Source: JAAYZM01 sp964510785 (GTDB taxonomy: Bacteria > Actinomycetota > Actinomycetes > Actinomycetales > Cellulomonadaceae). From it: a stretch of 64,000 nt of DNA. This document shows, in pieces, positions 1 to 8,216 of this stretch. The translations under genes were made by a program, and so were the position numbers. The stretch is from contig CAZECM010000010.1 of assembly GCA_964510785.1 (NCBI GenBank), positions 3,056-67,055 of the forward strand. Reading direction: 5' to 3'. A model generated the notes under the pieces. The model searched no databases and was not told the DNA's origin. It saw nothing but the letters and a program-made list of their open reading frames with translations. Positions within the stretch are counted from its first letter, which is position 1. Each line of letters opens with the position of its first letter.

Positions 1-605
1 TCGACGTCGCGGACGACATCCTGCGTGACCCGGCCCGCGTCAACGGCGGCTTCGGCAACGTCGCGACGATCGCGACGACGCCGTGGACCGACGGTGGCCT
101 GCCGATCCTGCCCGACGGCGACGACGACCCGCAGTGCTTCCTGCACCGTGCGGCGAACTTCTACCAGAACAACTGGCCTGCGGGCACGAACGTGGCCGAG
201 GACGGCGACGTCTTCGCCTTCTACCTGCCGTCGATCGACGGCGAGACGTTCCCCGTGCTCGGCGGTGGCGAGTTCGTCGCCGCGTTCCGTGACGCCCCCG
301 AGGTCGCCGCGTTCCAGGCGTTCCTCGCCTCCGACACGTGGGCCAACGAGAAGGCTCGTGTCACCGAGGGTGGCGGTTGGGTCTCGGCCAACAGCGGCCT
401 CGATATCAACAACCTGGCCACCGACTTCGACAAGCTCGCCTCGTCGGTGCTCGGTGACCCGAACTCGGTCATCCGCTTCGACGCTTCCGACCTCATGCCT
501 GCCGCGGTGGGTGCCGGTAGCTTCTGGCGCGAGATGACGAACTGGTTCGCCGAGGGCAAGGACACGCAGGCGGTCCTCGACGCGATCGAGGCGTCCTGGC
601 CGTGA
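1..605 (+). CDS. CUT1-type sugar ABC transporter substrate-binding protein, 3' part
   Basis: This is the C-terminal 200 or so residues of an extracellular solute-binding protein; the reading frame is open from base 3 and the start lies outside the window. The segment WTDGGLPILPDG, followed by a Cys-containing stretch (CFLHRAANFY), then FAFYLPSIDGE and a final WREMTNW...AIEASWP helix, is typical of family 1 alpha-glucoside/maltose binding lipoproteins. It should capture an oligosaccharide outside the membrane and deliver it to the two permeases that follow at 742 and 1767. The substrate cannot be told from the sequence; alpha-glucosides are a guess from the long AglF-type permease. The ATPase subunit is not in the window, as is usual for CUT1 systems that share one MsiK-like ATPase. 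Confidence 0.8.
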   Translation, partial: DVADDILRDPARVNGGFGNVATIATTPWTDGGLPILPDGDDDPQCFLHRAANFYQNNWPAGTNVAEDGDVFAFYLPSIDGETFPVLGGGEFVAAFRDAPEVAAFQAFLASDTWANEKARVTEGGGWVSANSGLDINNLATDFDKLASSVLGDPNSVIRFDASDLMPAAVGAGSFWREMTNWFAEGKDTQAVLDAIEASWP

Positions 606-638
606 TCCGGGCCTAGGGTCCGACATATAGCAGTACCG

Positions 639-672
639 CGTCGGGGCTCGTCCCACAGGGCGAGCCCCGACG
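639..672 (+). terminator. 12-bp perfect inverted repeat between binding protein and permease genes
   Basis: CGTCGGGGCTCG (639-650) pairs perfectly with 661-672 across a 10-base loop. There is no T-run, so it may be a weak terminator or an mRNA-stabilising hairpin that raises the binding-protein transcript over the permeases, an arrangement common in sugar ABC operons. Confidence 0.5.
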
Positions 673-741
673 TGACACTCGGCAAAGGGGCCGGGGAGCT
701 GTGCGGCCCCGAGCGACGACGACTCGGAGGATTGGATAAGC

Positions 742-1770
742 GTGGACTACATCGCGTACTACTTCGACTGGCTCCTCGGTGAGGTTCGGGACTTCCTGCT
801 CGTCGCCAACACGCCGGGGCAGAAGATCGTCCTCGCGATCGTCGTCATCGCACTCTTCGTCGGGGTCATGGCGCTGCTGCTGTGGCTGGTCGACCGGCCC
901 AAGAACCCGCGCGGCTGGCTGGTTGCCTCGGTGTTCGCCGGGCCGGCGCTCCTGCTCATCGGCTTCGGCCTGGTCTACCCGGCCATCCGTACGACCTACT
1001 CCTCGTTCTACGACCGCACGAGCACCACCTTCGTGGGCTGGGACAACTACGTCAGGGCGTTCTCCGAGTCCGAGTTCCAGATCGTGCTGCGCAACACGGC
1101 GTTGTGGGTCTTCGTCGTGCCGATCGTCGCGACGGCGGTCGGGCTGATCTACGCCGTCCTCGTGGACCGGACCCGTTTCGAGAAGCTCGCCAAGACGCTC
1201 GTCTTCATGCCTATGGCGATCTCGATGGTCGGCGCCTCGATCATCTGGAAGTTCGTCTACGACTACCGGCAGGCGAGCTCGCCGCAGACGGGCCTGCTCA
1301 ACCAGGCGCTCGTGTGGATCGGCGTCGAACCCCAGCAGTTCCTGCTCATGCAGCCGTGGAACAACTTCTTCCTCATCGCGGTGATGGTCTGGATCCAGAC
1401 CGGGTTCGCGATGACGATCCTGTCCGCCTCGATCAGGGCCATCCCTGAGGACATCGTCGAGGCCGCGCGGCTCGACGGCCTCTCCGGCGTGACCATGTTC
1501 CGCCACATCACCGTGCCGAGCATCCGCCCTGCGCTCATCGTCGTCGTCACGACCATCGCGATGGCCACCCTCAAGGTCTTCGACATCGTGCGCACCATGA
1601 CGGCGGGCAACTTCGGTACGTCCGTCGTGGCCAACGAGTTCTACACCCAGAGCTTCCGCTACAACGACAAGGGTCTCGGCGCGACGCTCGCCGTCATCCT
1701 CTTCGTGCTCGTCATCCCGCTCGTCATCTACAACGTGCGCCAGATGCGCAAGGTTGAGGAGATCCGATGA
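742..1770 (+). CDS. Carbohydrate ABC transporter permease, MalF/AglF type
   Basis: This 342-residue inner-membrane permease carries the cytoplasmic EAA loop (EAARLDGLSG, about residue 240) that docks on the ATPase. Its N-terminus is long, with two extra membrane segments (about 28-50 and 60-84) before the core, as in AglF/MalF proteins. The GTG start at 742 follows GGAGG at 726-730. It pairs with the MalG-type permease that overlaps its stop by ATGA, and with the binding protein upstream. The substrate is probably an alpha-glucoside or another oligosaccharide, inferred from family only. Confidence 0.88.
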   Translation: MDYIAYYFDWLLGEVRDFLLVANTPGQKIVLAIVVIALFVGVMALLLWLVDRPKNPRGWLVASVFAGPALLLIGFGLVYPAIRTTYSSFYDRTSTTFVGWDNYVRAFSESEFQIVLRNTALWVFVVPIVATAVGLIYAVLVDRTRFEKLAKTLVFMPMAISMVGASIIWKFVYDYRQASSPQTGLLNQALVWIGVEPQQFLLMQPWNNFFLIAVMVWIQTGFAMTILSASIRAIPEDIVEAARLDGLSGVTMFRHITVPSIRPALIVVVTTIAMATLKVFDIVRTMTAGNFGTSVVANEFYTQSFRYNDKGLGATLAVILFVLVIPLVIYNVRQMRKVEEIR

Positions 1771-2678
1771 CCACCTCGACCCCGCCCGTCACGGCGGCCC
1801 CTGCCCGCGCGGACGTCTCGGGTCGCGCGCGCAAGCTCCGCAAGCGGCTGAGCAACCCGTGGGCGTCGCTCGCAGCGATCGTCATCGCGCTGCTGTGGAC
1901 CATCCCGACGATCGGTCTGCTCATCACGTCGTTCCGGCCCGAGCTGGACATCAAGCGCAACGGCTGGTGGAACGTCTTCACCAACCCGAGCTTCACGCTC
2001 GCGAACTACGAGCAGGCGATGTTCGGCAGCCAGACGAGCCTCGCGACGTACTTCGTCAACACGCTCGTCATCACGCTGCCCGCGGTCGTCATCCCGATCT
2101 CGATCGCGCTGCTCGCGGCCTACGCCTTCGCGTGGATCGACTTCAAGGGCCGCGACTTCCTCTTCGTCGCGGTGTTCGCGCTGCAGATCGTCCCCATCCA
2201 GGTCACGCTCATCCCGCTGCTCACGCAGTACAACGTCTGGGGCATGTCGGGGTCCTTCTGGCCCGTGTGGCTCTCGCACTCGATGTTCGCGCTGCCGCTC
2301 GCGATCTTCCTGCTGCACAACTTCATGAAGGACGTGCCGCCCTCGCTCGTCGAGGCCGCGCGCGTCGACGGCGCGGGGCACGTGAAGATCTTCTTCCGGG
2401 TGCTCCTCCCGCTCCTCGTACCCGCGATCGCGTCCTTCGCGATCTTCCAGTTCCTGTGGGTGTGGAACGACCTGCTGGTCGCGCTGACGTTCGCGGGCGG
2501 CCGGGCCAACGTCGCTCCGCTCACGGTGCGCATCGCGGAGATGGTGGGCACGCGCGGCTCGGACTGGTTCCTGCTCTCGGCGGGCGCCTTCATCTCGATG
2601 ATCGTCCCGGTCATCGTGTTCCTCTCTCTGCAGCGCTACTTCGTGCGCGGCATGATGGCGGGCTCCGTCAAGGGCTGA
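1767..2678 (+). CDS. Carbohydrate ABC transporter permease, MalG/AglG type
   Basis: This 303-residue permease has six predicted membrane segments and an EAA loop (VEAARVDGAGHVKIFF, about residue 194) followed by the typical PxxxPAIASFAIFQFLWVWND stretch of MalG-family subunits. It begins in the stop codon of the MalF-type gene (ATGA, 1767-1770), which indicates translational coupling and a 1:1 ratio of the two permeases. It ends the visible operon. Its stop codon forms the first bases of a 21-bp tandem repeat. Confidence 0.88.
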   Translation: MTTSTPPVTAAPARADVSGRARKLRKRLSNPWASLAAIVIALLWTIPTIGLLITSFRPELDIKRNGWWNVFTNPSFTLANYEQAMFGSQTSLATYFVNTLVITLPAVVIPISIALLAAYAFAWIDFKGRDFLFVAVFALQIVPIQVTLIPLLTQYNVWGMSGSFWPVWLSHSMFALPLAIFLLHNFMKDVPPSLVEAARVDGAGHVKIFFRVLLPLLVPAIASFAIFQFLWVWNDLLVALTFAGGRANVAPLTVRIAEMVGTRGSDWFLLSAGAFISMIVPVIVFLSLQRYFVRGMMAGSVKG

Positions 2679-2730
2679 GCCCGGGCCGTCGAGGTCTGAG
2701 CCCGGGCCGTCGAGGTCTGAGCCCGGGCCG
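2676..2730 (+). repeat. 21-bp tandem repeat, about 2.6 copies, starting at a stop codon
   Basis: The unit TGAGCCCGGGCCGTCGAGGTC occurs at 2676-2696 and 2697-2717 and in part at 2718-2730. The first TGA is the stop of the MalG-type gene. The array fills the space up to the next gene at 2750 and looks like a short slipped-strand duplication. Confidence 0.85.
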
Positions 2731-2749
2731 CGCGGGCTAGCGTGAGCCC

Positions 2750-3685
2750 GTGACTTCGGGCTGGGGTGGTGCGCGACGGGGTGTCGACGCCGTCCCGGCG
2801 CCCGTGCTGTTCGTGGGCTCGGGGCTCGCGCAGTACGTCGGTGCCGCGATCGCGGTCGGGCTGTTCGCCGTGGCCGGGGCACCGGAGACGGCGTGGTTGC
2901 GGATCCTCGTCGCCGCCGTGGTGCTGCTCGCGTGGCGCCGGCCGTGGCGTCAGACCTGGGCGCCGCGCGCGCTCGGGGGAGCGATCCTCTTCGGCCTCGT
3001 GCTCGCGGCGATGAACGTCGCGTTCTACCTCGCGATCGAGCACCTCCCGCTCGGCCTCGCCGTGGCGATCGAGTTCAGCGGACCCGTCGTCGTCGCGGCC
3101 GTCATGGGCAGGTCGCGAGAACGGTGGGGCGGGCTGCTGGCCGCCGTCGGCGTCCTCGTCCTGTCGGGAGCGGTGCTCTCGGGAGCGACGTCGGCCGCCG
3201 AGCCGGAGGGACCCGTCGTCGCGGCCCGGGGACTCGCGTGGATCGCGGTCGCGGCCGCGCTGTGGGCGGGGTACGTCGTCCTGGGGCGGCGTGTGGCGCG
3301 GGACGCGCAGGGGCACGGGCTGTCCTCGCTCGCCGTCGGCATGGGGGCCGGTGCGCTCGCGTTCGCGCCGTTCTTCGCGGTGCGGGCGCTGCCCCCGCTG
3401 CTCGACTGGCGGTTCGCGCTCGCGATCCTCGGCGTGGGGCTGCTCTCCTCGGTCGTGCCCTACGGGGTCGAACAGCTCGTGCTGCGCCGGGTCACCGCGG
3501 CGACGTTCGCGATCCTGCTCGCGCTGCTGCCGGCGACCGCCGTCGTCGTCGGAGCCGTGTGGTTGCGACAGGTCCCGACGTGGCCCGAGGTCGCCGGCAT
3601 CGCCCTCGTGTGCGGCGCGATCGTGCTCGTCGGTGGTGGGCGTGCTCCGCGTGGTGGCCCGACGGCCGTGGAGACGGGCGGCTGA
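2750..3685 (+). CDS. EamA/RhtA-family transporter
   Basis: This 311-residue, very hydrophobic protein has ten predicted membrane helices arranged as two EamA half-repeats. Features such as FYLAIEHLPLGLAVAIEFSGP in the first half and RRVTAATFAILLALLPATAVVVG in the second are typical of RhtA-like threonine/homoserine exporters, which move amino acids or metabolites out of the cell. The GTG at 2750 is the best start, but no strong Shine-Dalgarno sequence precedes it because the upstream space is the 21-bp repeat. The gene stands alone, and its substrate is unknown. Confidence 0.8.
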   Translation: MTSGWGGARRGVDAVPAPVLFVGSGLAQYVGAAIAVGLFAVAGAPETAWLRILVAAVVLLAWRRPWRQTWAPRALGGAILFGLVLAAMNVAFYLAIEHLPLGLAVAIEFSGPVVVAAVMGRSRERWGGLLAAVGVLVLSGAVLSGATSAAEPEGPVVAARGLAWIAVAAALWAGYVVLGRRVARDAQGHGLSSLAVGMGAGALAFAPFFAVRALPPLLDWRFALAILGVGLLSSVVPYGVEQLVLRRVTAATFAILLALLPATAVVVGAVWLRQVPTWPEVAGIALVCGAIVLVGGGRAPRGGPTAVETGG

Positions 3686-3748
3686 CGCCACAGACCTCAC
3701 GTTCCGCGGCGCCGGAGCGTTTACTTCGTAGCGGTATGCCGCGCGTGG

Positions 3749-3848
3749 NNNNNNNNNNNNNNNNNNNNNNNNNNNNNNNNNNNNNNNNNNNNNNNNNNNN
3801 NNNNNNNNNNNNNNNNNNNNNNNNNNNNNNNNNNNNNNNNNNNNNNNN
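3749..3848. other. Scaffold gap of exactly 100 N
   Basis: One hundred unknown bases. The round size suggests a conventional placeholder for a gap of unknown length. The start of the downstream decarboxylase gene is lost in it. Confidence 0.98.
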
Positions 3849-5086
3849 GTGGACCGGCTCGCGGAGCTGCTGCGCGACGGCACGGTGCACACCACACACC
3901 CGCGCTACTTCGGCCTGTTCAACCCGACACCGAGCTTCATGGGCATCGTGGCGGACCTGCTCGCGGCCGCGTTCAACCCGCAGCTCGCGGCGAGCAGCCA
4001 CGCCCCGGCCGCCGTCGAGATCGAGTCGTGGACCGTCCGCTACCTCGCCGAGCGGCTCGGGCTCGGCCCCTCGGTGGGTGGCTCGTTCACCTCGGGGGCG
4101 CCGAGGCCAATGCGAGCGCCGTGCACCTCGCGCTGACGCGGGCGCTGCCGCAAGCAGGAGAGATCGGCCTGGCGCGTACCGGGGTGGAGCCCACCGTCTA
4201 CGCCTCGGCGGAGAGCCACCTCGCGTGGCTCAAGATCGCCCAGGTCACGGGTATCGGTCGGCGGTCGGTGCGGCTCGTCCCGGTGGATCGTGAGCTGCGC
4301 ATGGACCTCGCGGCGCTGCGAGAGCTGATCGACGAGGACCGCGCCGCCGGCCGGCTGCCCGTGCTCGTGGTGGGTACCGCGGGGACCACCTCGGCCGGAG
4401 CGGTCGACCCGCTCGAGGAGCTGTCCTCGATCGCGACAACGGCGGGCGCGTCGTTCCACGTGGACGCCGCGTGGGCGGGCGCCGTCGCGCTGTCCGACTC
4501 GCTGCGCGGGCACCTCGCGGGCATCGAGCGCGCCGACTCGGTGACGCTCGACCCGCACAAGTGGCTCTCGGTCCCCATGGGCGCGGGCATCTTCCTCACC
4601 CGGCACCCCGAGCTCCTCGCCCGGACGTACGGTGTGGCGACGCACTACATGCCGGACCCGGTGGACACCGCTCCCGACCCCTACACGCACTCGGTGCAGT
4701 GGTCACGGCGGTTCGCCGGGCTCAAGCTCTTCGCGACGCTCGCCACCGTGGGTCGGTCCGGGTACGCAGCGCAGCTCGAGCACGACGTCGCGCTCGGCGA
4801 CCGGCTGCGCACGGGGCTCGCCTCGGACGAGTGGCGCATCGTCAGCTCGACCCCGTTGCCCGTCGTGTGCTTCGCCGATCCCGCCCGACCGGACGACCTG
4901 GCCCACCACGAGGCGCTCGCGGCCCGGGTCGTGGCGGGTGGTGAGGTCTGGATCTCCTCGACGGTCGTGGCGGGCGAGCCGTGCCTGCGCGCTTGCATCA
5001 CGAGCCACCGCACCACGGCCGATGACGTCGACGCCCTGGTCCGGCTCCTGCGTGCCGCGCGGGACGCGGCGCCGGACCCGTCCTAG
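3849..5086 (+). pseudogene. Group II PLP-dependent decarboxylase, 5' truncated by gap and frameshifted
   Basis: Two overlapping reading frames together encode one fold type I decarboxylase of the aromatic amino acid/glutamate/diaminobutyrate decarboxylase family. Frame one (3849-about 4098) gives HPRYFGLFNPTPS and ESWTVRYLAERLG; frame two (about 4094-5086) continues with GGAEANASAVHLA, the PLP-stacking region FHVDAAWAG and the catalytic lysine motif DPHKWLS. They join if one G is added to the G5 run at 4094-4098, restoring SGGAEAN. The N-terminus lies in the assembly gap. Loss of one base in a homopolymer next to a gap suggests a sequencing error at least as strongly as a true pseudogene. The stop codon shares CTAG with the convergent bpa gene. 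The amino-acid substrate is unknown. Confidence 0.8.
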
Positions 5087-5700
5087 AGGTACTGACCGGG
5101 CCCGGGGTGGTCGTCCACGGCGCCGGGAGCCCCGGGGGGAGCCTGCCCGTCGGGCTGGGTTCCGGGCTGGCCGACGACGAGCCCCGAGGGCAGCGCGCGC
5201 CGCATCTGGGTGAGCTGGGCCTGCGCCGCCATCTGCTGCGCCACGAGCGCCGTCTGGATGCCGTGGAACAGGCCCTCGAGCCACCCCACGAGCTGGGCCT
5301 GGGCGATCCGGAGCTCGGCGTCGGACGGCGTGCGGTCGGCGGCGAGCGGCAGGGTGATGCGCTGCAGCTCGGCGATGAGCTCGGGGGACAGGCCGTCCTC
5401 GAGCTCGTGGAGCGACTTGGCGTGCACGGCCGCGAGGCGCTCGCGGGCCGCGTCGTCGAGCGGGGCGGAGCGCACCTCGTCGAGGAGCTGCTTGATCATC
5501 GTGCCGATGCGCATGACCTTCGCGGGCTGGTCCACGAGGGCGTGCGGGTCCTCGGTGTCCGCGGCGGAGGAAGCCACGGGGACCTCGGTGCCGTGGGGGC
5601 CGACGACGACGATCCGGGGCCGGTTCTCCCCGGACGTGCTCTCGCCACCTTCGGCGTCCTGGTCGCCGTCGTGCTCGCGGTCCTGCTCGTCGTGGGTCAT
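5083..5700 (-). CDS. bpa: Bacterial proteasome activator Bpa/PafE
   Basis: This 205-residue protein matches the mycobacterial ring-forming proteasome activator (Rv3780) closely: the core QPAKVMRIGTMIKQLLDEVR, then PSDAELRIAQAQLVGWLEGL, FHGIQTALVAQQMAAQAQL, and a C-terminal GQYL tail that inserts into the 20S proteasome alpha-ring and opens its gate without ATP. The middle is a four-helix bundle; the first 50 residues and the Pro/Gly-rich linker before GQYL look disordered. I chose the ATG at 5700 (MTHDEQ); a GTG 15 bases upstream is possible. Its presence implies that the organism, or its recent ancestor, has a 20S proteasome, although the prcBA genes are not in this window. It converges on and overlaps the decarboxylase gene by four bases. 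Confidence 0.92.
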   Translation of the reverse strand: MTHDEQDREHDGDQDAEGGESTSGENRPRIVVVGPHGTEVPVASSAADTEDPHALVDQPAKVMRIGTMIKQLLDEVRSAPLDDAARERLAAVHAKSLHELEDGLSPELIAELQRITLPLAADRTPSDAELRIAQAQLVGWLEGLFHGIQTALVAQQMAAQAQLTQMRRALPSGLVVGQPGTQPDGQAPPGAPGAVDDHPGPGQYL

Positions 5701-5782
5701 CCGACTAGTCTGCACCGAACCGCGCGCACCACGGGTTGGTCGCCGTCAGCCGGGGCACCACGCACAGGATAAGTTTCTTCGT

Positions 5783-7024
5783 ATGGCATGGATAGATAGC
5801 ACGGAGCACCACCGCCAGCTCGCCGCCGAGGCGGACCGGCTCTTCGAGTTCGGCGCCCGTGCCGCGCTCCCGACGGGCGGCTTCGGCTACCTCGACGAGC
5901 GCGGCGACGTGGACCCCAGGCGACCGGTCGAGCTGTGGATCACGTGCCGCATGACGCACGTGTTCGCGCTCGCGGCACTCGAGGGACGTCCCGGTGCTGC
6001 CGAGCTCGTCGACCACGGCTTGGCGGCGCTGACCGGCCCGTTCGCGGACCGCGAGCACGGCGGCTGGTTCCCCGCGCTCGACCCGGCCACGGGCGCTCCG
6101 CTCAGCACCGTCAAGGACGCCTACCCGCACGCGTTCGTCGTCCTCGCGACCTCGAGCGCGACCGTGGCGGGCCGGCTGGGTGCCCCGGAGCTGCTCGCCC
6201 GGGCGCTCGAGACCAGCACCGCACACTTCTGGGACGAGGCCGCCGGCATGGTCGTCGAGTCGTGGGACCGCGAGTTCGCCACGCTCGAGGCCTATCGCGG
6301 CATCAACGCGAACATGCACACGCTCGAGGCCTACCTCGCGGCGTGGGGCGTCACGCGCGAGCGCGTCTGGCTCGACCGGGCGCTGCGCATCGTCGAGCGC
6401 ACCGTGCACGGGTACGCGCGCGAGAACGGCTGGCGGCTCCCCGAGCACTTCGACCCGCAGTGGCGACCGCTCCCGGACTACAACAAGGACACGCCCGCGC
6501 ACCCGTTCCGACCCTTCGGTGCGACGATCGGCCACTGGTTCGAGTGGGCGCGCCTCACGCTGCACGCCCGCGCGGAGCTCCTCGCCCTCGGCGAGCCGGC
6601 CCCCGCATGGCTCCTCGACGACGCGACGGGGCTCTTCGACGCCGGCGTGCGCGAGGGCTGGGCCGTCGACGGCGCCCCCGGCTTCGTCTACACCGTCGAC
6701 TGGGACGGGCGCCCCGTCGTGCGCGAGCGCATGCACTGGGTGCTGTGCGAAGCGCTCGGTGCCGCGGCGGCGCTCTACGCCGCCACGGGCGACGAGCGCT
6801 TCGACGCGCCGTACCGCGAGTGGTGGGCCTACGCCGAGCGGTACTACATCGACGCCGACGGCGGCTCGTGGTGGCACGAGCTCTCCCCGGCGAACGAGGT
6901 GTCGCGCACCGTGTGGGAGGGCAAGGCCGACGTCTATCACGCCGTGCAGGCGACGTTCGTGCCGCGACTGCCCCTCGCACCAGCGTTCGCCCCGGCGCTC
7001 GCGGCGGGCCTCCTGATCGCCTGA
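5783..7024 (+). CDS. AGE-family sugar isomerase/epimerase (YihS/mannose isomerase-like)
   Basis: This 413-residue protein of the N-acylglucosamine 2-epimerase superfamily is an (alpha/alpha)6 barrel enzyme. Motifs include ELWITCRMTHVFALA, GINANMHTLEAYLA, PDYNKDTPAHPFRPFG followed by GHWFEWARL, and WWHELSP near the end. The His residues in these motifs are the expected acid/base catalysts for aldose-ketose isomerisation. The combination is closest to sulfoquinovose/mannose isomerases (YihS type) rather than renin-binding proteins. The ATG at 5783 gives the natural N-terminus; the frame stays open upstream only as the antisense of bpa. Its function with the nearby sugar transporter is possible but unproven. 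Confidence 0.82.
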   Translation: MAWIDSTEHHRQLAAEADRLFEFGARAALPTGGFGYLDERGDVDPRRPVELWITCRMTHVFALAALEGRPGAAELVDHGLAALTGPFADREHGGWFPALDPATGAPLSTVKDAYPHAFVVLATSSATVAGRLGAPELLARALETSTAHFWDEAAGMVVESWDREFATLEAYRGINANMHTLEAYLAAWGVTRERVWLDRALRIVERTVHGYARENGWRLPEHFDPQWRPLPDYNKDTPAHPFRPFGATIGHWFEWARLTLHARAELLALGEPAPAWLLDDATGLFDAGVREGWAVDGAPGFVYTVDWDGRPVVRERMHWVLCEALGAAAALYAATGDERFDAPYREWWAYAERYYIDADGGSWWHELSPANEVSRTVWEGKADVYHAVQATFVPRLPLAPAFAPALAAGLLIA

Positions 7025-7028
7025 GGGC

Positions 7029-8015
7029 TCAGTCCCCCGGCGGGACGAGCAGCACCTTGCCGAACGCCTCGCCCGAGTCGAGCAGGTCGTGCGCCTCGCC
7101 GGCGCGGTCCATGGGAACCGTCGCGTGCACCACGGGACGCACGCGTCCGGCGGCCACGAGCGGCCAGACGTGCTCGCGCAGGTCCGCGACGATCGCGGCC
7201 CGCTCGACGAGCGGGCGGGAACGCAGCGTGGTGCCGGCCACGGTGAGCCGCCGCGCGAGCAGCAGCCCGAGGTCGATCTCCCCTCGCCGCCCCCGCTGCA
7301 GGCCGATGACGACGAGCCGCCCGCCCGTCGCGAGGCAGCGCAGGTTCTCGTCGAGCGCGCCCGCGCCGAGGATGTCGAGCACGACGTCGACGCCGCGCCC
7401 GTCGGTCGCCTCGAGCACGGCCGCCGGGACGTCGTCGTCGGCGTACGGGATCGCGACGTCGGCCCCGAGCCCCCGGACGAGCGCGCAGCGCGCAGCGTCC
7501 CGGGCCGTCGCGACGACACGGGCGCCGAGGGCGGCGGCGAGCTGGACCACGAACGAGCCGACGCCGCCCGAGCCACCGTGGACGAGCACCGTCTCGCCGG
7601 CGCGCAGCCGCGCCGTGCCCACGAGGTTGGACCACGCCGTGGCCGCGGCCTCGGGCAGTGCGGCGGCGTCGCGCAGGGGCACGCCGTCGGGCACGGGGAG
7701 GGCGAGGGACGCGGGCACGACGGCGCGTTCCGCGTACCCACCGCCCGGCAGCAGGGCGCAGACCGGGTCGCCGACCTCCCACCCCTCGACGTCGGGACCG
7801 ACGACGACGACGCGCCCCGAGACCTCGAGCCCGGGCCACGCCGGTGCGCCGGCGGGCGGCGGGTAGCGGCCCTCGCGCTGGAGGATGTCCGCCCGGTTGA
7901 CCCCGGCCGCGACGACGTCGACGAGGAGCTCTCCCGGCCCGGGCTCTACCTCAGGGGCGTGCGACCACGCAAGGACCTCGGTCCCACCGGGTGAAGAAAT
8001 CGCCACCATGCGCAT
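7029..8015 (-). CDS. NAD(P)H:quinone oxidoreductase, zinc-less MDR family
   Basis: This 328-residue medium-chain dehydrogenase has an N-terminal GroES-like domain (GVNRADILQREGRYPPP) and a Rossmann domain with the nucleotide motif VLVHGGSGGVGSFVVQLA. The QOR signature GVNRADILQR is clear, and the zinc-binding Cys/His residues of alcohol dehydrogenases are absent. It should reduce quinones or other enones with NADPH in the cytoplasm. The ATG at 8015 is preferred, with an in-frame ATG two codons later. It is convergent with the isomerase gene, only five bases apart, and the frame stays open far upstream only as antisense of the cvn operon. Confidence 0.88.
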   Translation of the reverse strand: MRMVAISSPGGTEVLAWSHAPEVEPGPGELLVDVVAAGVNRADILQREGRYPPPAGAPAWPGLEVSGRVVVVGPDVEGWEVGDPVCALLPGGGYAERAVVPASLALPVPDGVPLRDAAALPEAAATAWSNLVGTARLRAGETVLVHGGSGGVGSFVVQLAAALGARVVATARDAARCALVRGLGADVAIPYADDDVPAAVLEATDGRGVDVVLDILGAGALDENLRCLATGGRLVVIGLQRGRRGEIDLGLLLARRLTVAGTTLRSRPLVERAAIVADLREHVWPLVAAGRVRPVVHATVPMDRAGEAHDLLDSGEAFGKVLLVPPGD

Positions 8016-8216
8016 GGGCTCGAGCCTAGGTCGTCCACGTTCGTCCCGAGTTAGGGGGTGAGTTATCGGCATCCATCTGACAAACTCGCACCCGGGGCTA
8101 ATGCCCCGGTCGGTCGCGGCCGATGATGGTGGAACGGCAGTGGTCCGCCCTTCGCGGACCGGTAACAGCCGAGACCTTGGCCGAGTGGGCTTGTGGTCGA
8201 GTGGGAGAAGGTGACC

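Noticed and set aside
639..672. Full stop of the sugar transporter operon at this hairpin
   Set aside because: No T-run, and the permeases directly follow and need the same transcript; attenuation or mRNA stabilisation is more likely.
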